This document shows, one piece after another, positions 14,648 to 16,117 of a stretch of 16,117 bases of DNA. The notes below the pieces were generated by a model, which was given only the letters and a program-made list of their open reading frames with translations, ran no database searches and had not been told where the DNA came from. The DNA lies in the NCBI GenBank assembly GCA_002344345.1, contig DDTL01000018.1:1-16117 (forward strand), in the 5' to 3' direction. Within the stretch, counting starts at the first letter, position 1, and each line of letters starts with the position of its first letter. Position numbers and translations under genes: made by a program. This stretch comes from Saprospiraceae bacterium UBA2365 (GTDB lineage: Bacteria; Bacteroidota; Bacteroidia; Chitinophagales; Saprospiraceae).

Positions 14648-15004
14648 TTACTTCTCTGTTGTATGACTGTTGATGATCGTTTGAGTTACTTCTTTCAACT
14701 CTTTGTAGGTCATTTTTGAAAAAGTATCCACCCATCCGGTTTCTGCGGGTTTAAATTTCAGTTTGGCAAGCGGATGATTGTCAGGATAAATTCTGTCCTT
14801 CTCCGGTGTCCAGGCCAACAGGTCATTGGGTTCACAGACCAATACGTTACATAACAGCTCTATGTGATCCAATCTGAATGTACGGGTTTTATTATTCAGG
14901 ATCGAAGTGGCTGTATACGGGGAAAGTCCTGCCTTCACCAAAAATGTGTAAGGTTTCTCTATCCCTCTCATTTTGAATATCGGGGTAAGGTTCAGTGATA
15001 ACAT
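14648..15004 (-). CDS. HTH-type (Cro/C1, HTH_26-like) transcriptional regulator
   Basis: The 118-residue protein has one Cro/C1-type helix-turn-helix. The visible order is a first helix in PYTFLVKAGLSPYTATSILNN (helices 2-3 with the turn at AGLS, about 18-38), then KTRTFRLDHIELLCNVLVCEPNDLLAW (39-65), which matches the HTH_26 ending 'LDxLxxLCxxLxCxPxDLL'. The C-terminal 50 residues (KFKPAETGWVDTFSKMTYKELKEVTQ) are a helical tail I do not recognise. The start ATGTTATCACTG is preceded by ACAAATACT with no Shine-Dalgarno sequence. The gene lies directly downstream of the 21-bp A-tract array (30 bp away) and upstream of the racemase gene, so it could regulate itself, the racemase, or both. The target is unknown. 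Confidence 0.85.
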   Translation of the reverse strand: MLSLNLTPIFKMRGIEKPYTFLVKAGLSPYTATSILNNKTRTFRLDHIELLCNVLVCEPNDLLAWTPEKDRIYPDNHPLAKLKFKPAETGWVDTFSKMTYKELKEVTQTIINSHTTEK

Positions 15005-15503
15005 AGTATTTGTTTAAATTAATTGAATGATCTTTCAAAAACACAAAATTACCTTTCAAAAATACGAAATTACCTTTCAAAATGTAAAAATATTCATTTA
15101 ATAATATCAAATATACTATCAAATAATACAAATTAACATTCAAAAAGTACAAAGTACTATTCAAAATATGAAAATTTACATTCAAATAATCAAAATGACA
15201 TTTCAAATACTCAAAATGAATCTTCAAAACATCAAAAGTATGTACTAAAGTATCTACTTTTTATTTTGGGGTGCAGGTTAAATTCTGAGCCGGATGGATC
15301 AGACAGGAATAGTTTTGTCCTTCAGGAGGCTTTAAATCAATATTGTAATTTGTAAGGTTCTCTTTGTACTGTCCGCTTATAATCATTCAATTTCGCTATT
15401 ATTCTTTATTAATGCGAATCAAGGGTTAAAGTTAATTCTGCAGATAAGCAGGATTTTCTCACTTTTTTGCCTCGATCCTAAAGGATGAAAGCGAGAAAAT
15501 CCT
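15005..15503. other. 499-bp intergenic region: A-tract array and inverted-repeat element
   Basis: The region lies between the KOW gene stop and the HTH_26 start. From the HTH_26 side it holds the 21-bp tandem array (15034-15243), about 165 bp of plain sequence, and the left part of the nested inverted-repeat element that continues into the KOW gene. One minus-strand frame stays open across the array but lacks an ATG; see the array entry. Confidence 0.7.
15034..15243. repeat. 21-bp tandem repeat array (10 units) with phased A-tracts upstream of the HTH_26 gene
   Basis: Ten contiguous 21-bp units begin at 15034, 15055, 15076, 15097, 15118, 15139, 15160, 15181, 15202 and 15223. The approximate consensus is TTCAAAAANNCAAAATTACAT. 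Each unit has two A-tracts, so A-runs recur on average every 10.5 bp, matching the DNA helical repeat, and the block is predicted to be intrinsically curved. Units 1-2 differ at two positions; others are diverged (units 4-5 most). On the minus strand four units contain the exact Bacteroidota -7 string TAnnTTTG. None has a TTTG at a normal distance that I could confirm. The array ends 30 bp before the regulator start codon. Confidence 0.9.
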
Positions 15504-15573
15504 TTATCTTCCTTTAGGATTGAGGCCAAATAAAGGATTTTCGGAGCTTTTTTTCAACCCTTGATTCGCATTA
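15410..15573. repeat. Nested inverted-repeat element overlapping the KOW gene 3' end (copy 2)
   Basis: Perfect 18-bp arms, TAATGCGAATCAAGGGTT (15410-15427) and its complement (15556-15573), enclose further inverted repeats that compete with one another: 15450-15460 with 15493-15503 (11 bp), 15469-15485 with 15510-15526 (17 bp, one mismatch), and 15495-15506 with 15531-15542 (12 bp). The right half, including the right arm, is the coding end of the KOW gene. Internal blocks recur collinearly at 1581-1688. A palindromic intergenic repeat or small non-autonomous mobile element is the likeliest nature. An RNA switch of alternative stems is another reading. Confidence 0.7.
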
Positions 15574-15749
15574 TGAGTTTGTTTTACATTTTTACCAAGT
15601 GTTTTGAATCTTTCTCCATCAGGCTGCAAAACGGTCAATGTAACCTGTCCTGTTTTACTAAACTTCAAATCCTGAACCATACCTGATTTCCCCTTGTGTG
15701 TACCCCCGATGACTATACATTGATCACCATTCTTTACCATTTCTTCCAT
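15504..15749 (-). CDS. Small KOW-motif protein
   Basis: The 81-residue protein carries a KOW motif at about 6-32 (NGDQCIVIGGTHKGKSGMVQDL, split here by the conserved glycines G15-G16 and G20), followed by a short beta-rich stretch to about 50. KOW motifs occur in ribosomal protein L24, NusG and related factors and usually bind RNA or ribosomal proteins, so an RNA- or ribosome-associated role is the natural inference. Residues from about 60 to the end (QGLKKSSENPLFGLNPKGR) are encoded by the right half of the inverted-repeat element, so the tail is probably acquired and not part of the ancestral fold. The ATG at 15749 was chosen; a second in-frame ATG is at codon 4. The next gene upstream ends 173 bp away. 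Confidence 0.75.
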   Translation of the reverse strand: MEEMVKNGDQCIVIGGTHKGKSGMVQDLKFSKTGQVTLTVLQPDGERFKTLGKNVKQTHNANQGLKKSSENPLFGLNPKGR

Positions 15750-15797
15750 GAAAATTGTATTAAAGTATATTTTATCAGGACCAAATCAATAGTTTTA

Positions 15798-15812
15798 CCA
15801 TATCCGATATGG
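15798..15812. promoter_or_regulatory. 15-bp palindrome upstream of the KOW gene
   Basis: CCATATC-C-GATATGG has perfect 7-bp arms around one base. It lies 49-63 bp before the KOW start codon, which would suit an operator. It also lies about 110 bp past the zinc-ribbon stop, where it might act as part of a transcript end, although no U-run follows. Function is unproven. Confidence 0.3.
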
Positions 15813-15922
15813 CCACGTCAATGGAACTATCCATTTTGAAGTGGATGTAGGGCAGTCTTGTTTTACAGTGTTTTTTAGTTATGCCGTCAACCGATGTCCG
15901 GGTATGCCATACCTTGATCCAC

Positions 15923-16117
15923 TTATTTTTTCCAGCGTTCCAGATGGCCCAACATAAATGGTCTTGAAAACAACCAGGCAACCAATTTATTTTGTCCGCC
16001 TTCAATCATTCCTTTCCTGGTAAAGTCTGAAAACTCCTTCAACGAAACATTACCTCCTTTGAATTCTCCGGCTTCGTAACAATAGCTACAGAACTTTAAC
16101 CCAACTTGAAAATAAGA
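15923..16117 (-). CDS. Putative zinc-ribbon protein, C-terminal part (cut by the window edge)
   Basis: A minus-strand frame is open from the window edge to a TAA at 15923-15925, giving the last 64 residues of a protein whose start lies outside. It contains a Cys pair in KFCSYCYEAGEF, a serine-rich helix start (SLKEFSDFTRKGMIEGG) and the ending NKLVAWLFSRPFMLGHLERW. The CxxC-YE-x-GEF pattern and the tail match the small 'putative zinc ribbon' family, in which an N-terminal CxxCGMP half would provide the other zinc ligands. Family members are tens of residues to about 90 long and lack a firm function; some are fused to regulators. The KOW gene follows after 173 bp on the same strand. AAGGAGG occurs inside the gene but is coding. 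Confidence 0.65.
   Translation of the reverse strand, partial: SYFQVGLKFCSYCYEAGEFKGGNVSLKEFSDFTRKGMIEGGQNKLVAWLFSRPFMLGHLERWKK

Noticed and set aside
14892..15227. Heptad-repeat frame as an annotated gene
   Set aside because: It has no ATG, only a TTG; it overlaps the HTH_26 gene by 113 bp; and its openness is a consequence of the 21-bp period. It is kept as an observation, not a gene.
15034..15243. CRISPR array
   Set aside because: The units are contiguous 21-bp repeats without spacers, and no cas gene is present.
15775..16005. 76-codon minus-strand frame across the zinc-ribbon gene end and the spacer
   Set aside because: The overlapping frame ending at 15923 matches a zinc-ribbon family and is open to the window edge. 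This frame has no motif and reads out of phase with it.
16050..16070. Strong Shine-Dalgarno-like AAGGAGG followed by ATG on the minus strand near the window edge
   Set aside because: It lies within the zinc-ribbon coding sequence (translated as FKGGN), the spacing to the ATG is too short, and genes here generally lack such sites.

Overview
The window is a chromosomal segment of a Bacteroidota bacterium. I infer this from the gene families (a short-type homogentisate dioxygenase, a long-N-terminus NUDIX hydrolase, an HTH_26-type regulator, a KOW protein), from promoter boxes of the Bacteroidota form TTTG-N18-TAnnTTTG, from the near absence of Shine-Dalgarno sequences and from the moderately AT-rich composition. 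A Saprospira- or Chitinophaga-like relative is possible, but I cannot settle the order.

Layout. accD lies at 192-1100 (-). A 700-bp repeat-rich spacer follows. The tyrosine/homogentisate catabolic genes occupy 1804-6663 on the minus strand in two transcription-ordered pairs: fahA with an FMN flavin-reductase-like protein, then hmgA with hppD. hmgA has a consensus promoter. A second minus-strand operon, pyrE - M42 aminopeptidase - panB, spans 9426-6870. Diverging from pyrE is a plus-strand operon of a NUDIX hydrolase, pterin-4a-carbinolamine dehydratase and truA (9448-11133) with overlapping genes. From 11248 the content is more accessory, all on the minus strand: an F420/NADP-type dinucleotide reductase, an AraC-family regulator, a NSAR/OSBS enolase-superfamily enzyme, an HTH_26 regulator, a small KOW protein and the 3' end of a zinc-ribbon gene cut by the window edge.

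How the genes fit together. HPPD, HmgA and FahA supply three of the four steps from 4-hydroxyphenylpyruvate to fumarate and acetoacetate. No maleylacetoacetate isomerase is present, and a flavin-reductase-like protein of unknown role is paired with fahA. Pterin-4a-carbinolamine dehydratase, three transcription units away, would serve phenylalanine hydroxylation if the genome has that enzyme. The other genes are housekeeping (fatty acid, pyrimidine and pantothenate synthesis, tRNA modification).

The most unusual structures are non-genic. One is a 10-unit, 21-bp tandem array with A-tracts twice per unit, directly upstream of the HTH_26 regulator. Another is a nested inverted-repeat element that supplies the 3' end of the KOW gene, with a diverged collinear relative downstream of hppD. 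A third is an 8-bp-period array just after hppD. The last is a pyrE/NUDIX divergent junction in which the pyrE -7 box overlaps the NUDIX start codon. I did not find evidence for a wholly new multi-gene system.
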